NCBI GenBank assembly: GCA_934717185.1
Contig: CAKUYQ010000024.1
Span: 1-41,539 of the forward strand
Length of the DNA: 41,539 nt
Origin: an uncultured Bacteroidales bacterium
Lineage (GTDB): Bacteria > Bacteroidota > Bacteroidia > Bacteroidales > UBA932
Direction of reading: 5' to 3'
The position numbers and the translations under genes are program-made. The notes beneath the pieces were generated by a model, which made no database searches, was not told where the DNA came from, and saw only the letters and a program-made list of their open reading frames with translations. This document shows positions 41,470 to 41,539 of this stretch, piece after piece. Each line of letters begins with the position of its first letter. Position 1 is the first letter of the stretch.

Positions 41470-41539
41470 GAAATTTTAAAACTTTGAACTTTGTAGCTAT
41501 ACCACAGGCATTTTAAGAATTTTTACTTTTTTTTGAAAG

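Overview
The window looks like a Bacteroidales (Bacteroidota) chromosome segment. Several promoters fit the Bacteroidota pattern TTTG, 19-21 bases, TAnnTTTG. Gene content also fits: an UpxY-type antiterminator heading a capsule operon, a CapE/CapG pair, PglC/D/E-type genes and a peptidase M28-TonB C-terminal fusion. I cannot assign a genus. No tRNA, rRNA, CRISPR array or intact insertion sequence was seen.

Region 1 (about 1-16.7 kb) is mostly chromosomal housekeeping. On the minus strand are two small AraC-type regulators running into ettA, two YitT-family membrane proteins, leuS, and a DUF389-CapA-PhoH operon. On the plus strand are a SPOR-like lipoprotein, gcvT, a lone PAS protein, an M28 peptidase fused to a TonB C-terminal domain, and an AAA_14/DUF4143 ATPase preceded by three repeats of exact 33-bp period. 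A decayed 3' end of an ABC-F gene lies at the left edge.

Region 2 (16.7-40.2 kb, all minus strand) is one surface-polysaccharide locus read from right to left. It starts with upxY, a coupled small gene, capE and capG, then an inserted ATPase/nuclease module with its own promoter. Glycosyltransferases, a Wzy-type polymerase, LicD, a Wzx-type flippase, an acyltransferase and an unusual dehydrogenase homologue follow. It ends with PglC-, PglD-, aldolase-, PLP- and PglE-like genes. The ends (upxY to capG, and the PglE-like gene) are visibly less AT-rich than the middle (about 18-36 kb), which suggests an exchangeable cassette between more stable ends.

Region 3 (40.24-41.54 kb) is the control region and the most interesting part. 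Two perfect 20-bp inverted repeats (40482-40501 and 41190-41209) enclose 688 bp. Inside are two back-to-back Bacteroidota-type promoters, several copies of a composite hexamer-rich repeat, and a roughly 190-base GC-richer block with nested base pairing (40761-40950). This is the architecture of a phase-variable invertible promoter. In the orientation given, the promoter nearest a repeat points away from upxY, and a more distal one points at upxY through the structured block. Inversion may therefore change the leader RNA as well as the promoter. Outside the right repeat is a probable short transcript ending in a strong terminator.
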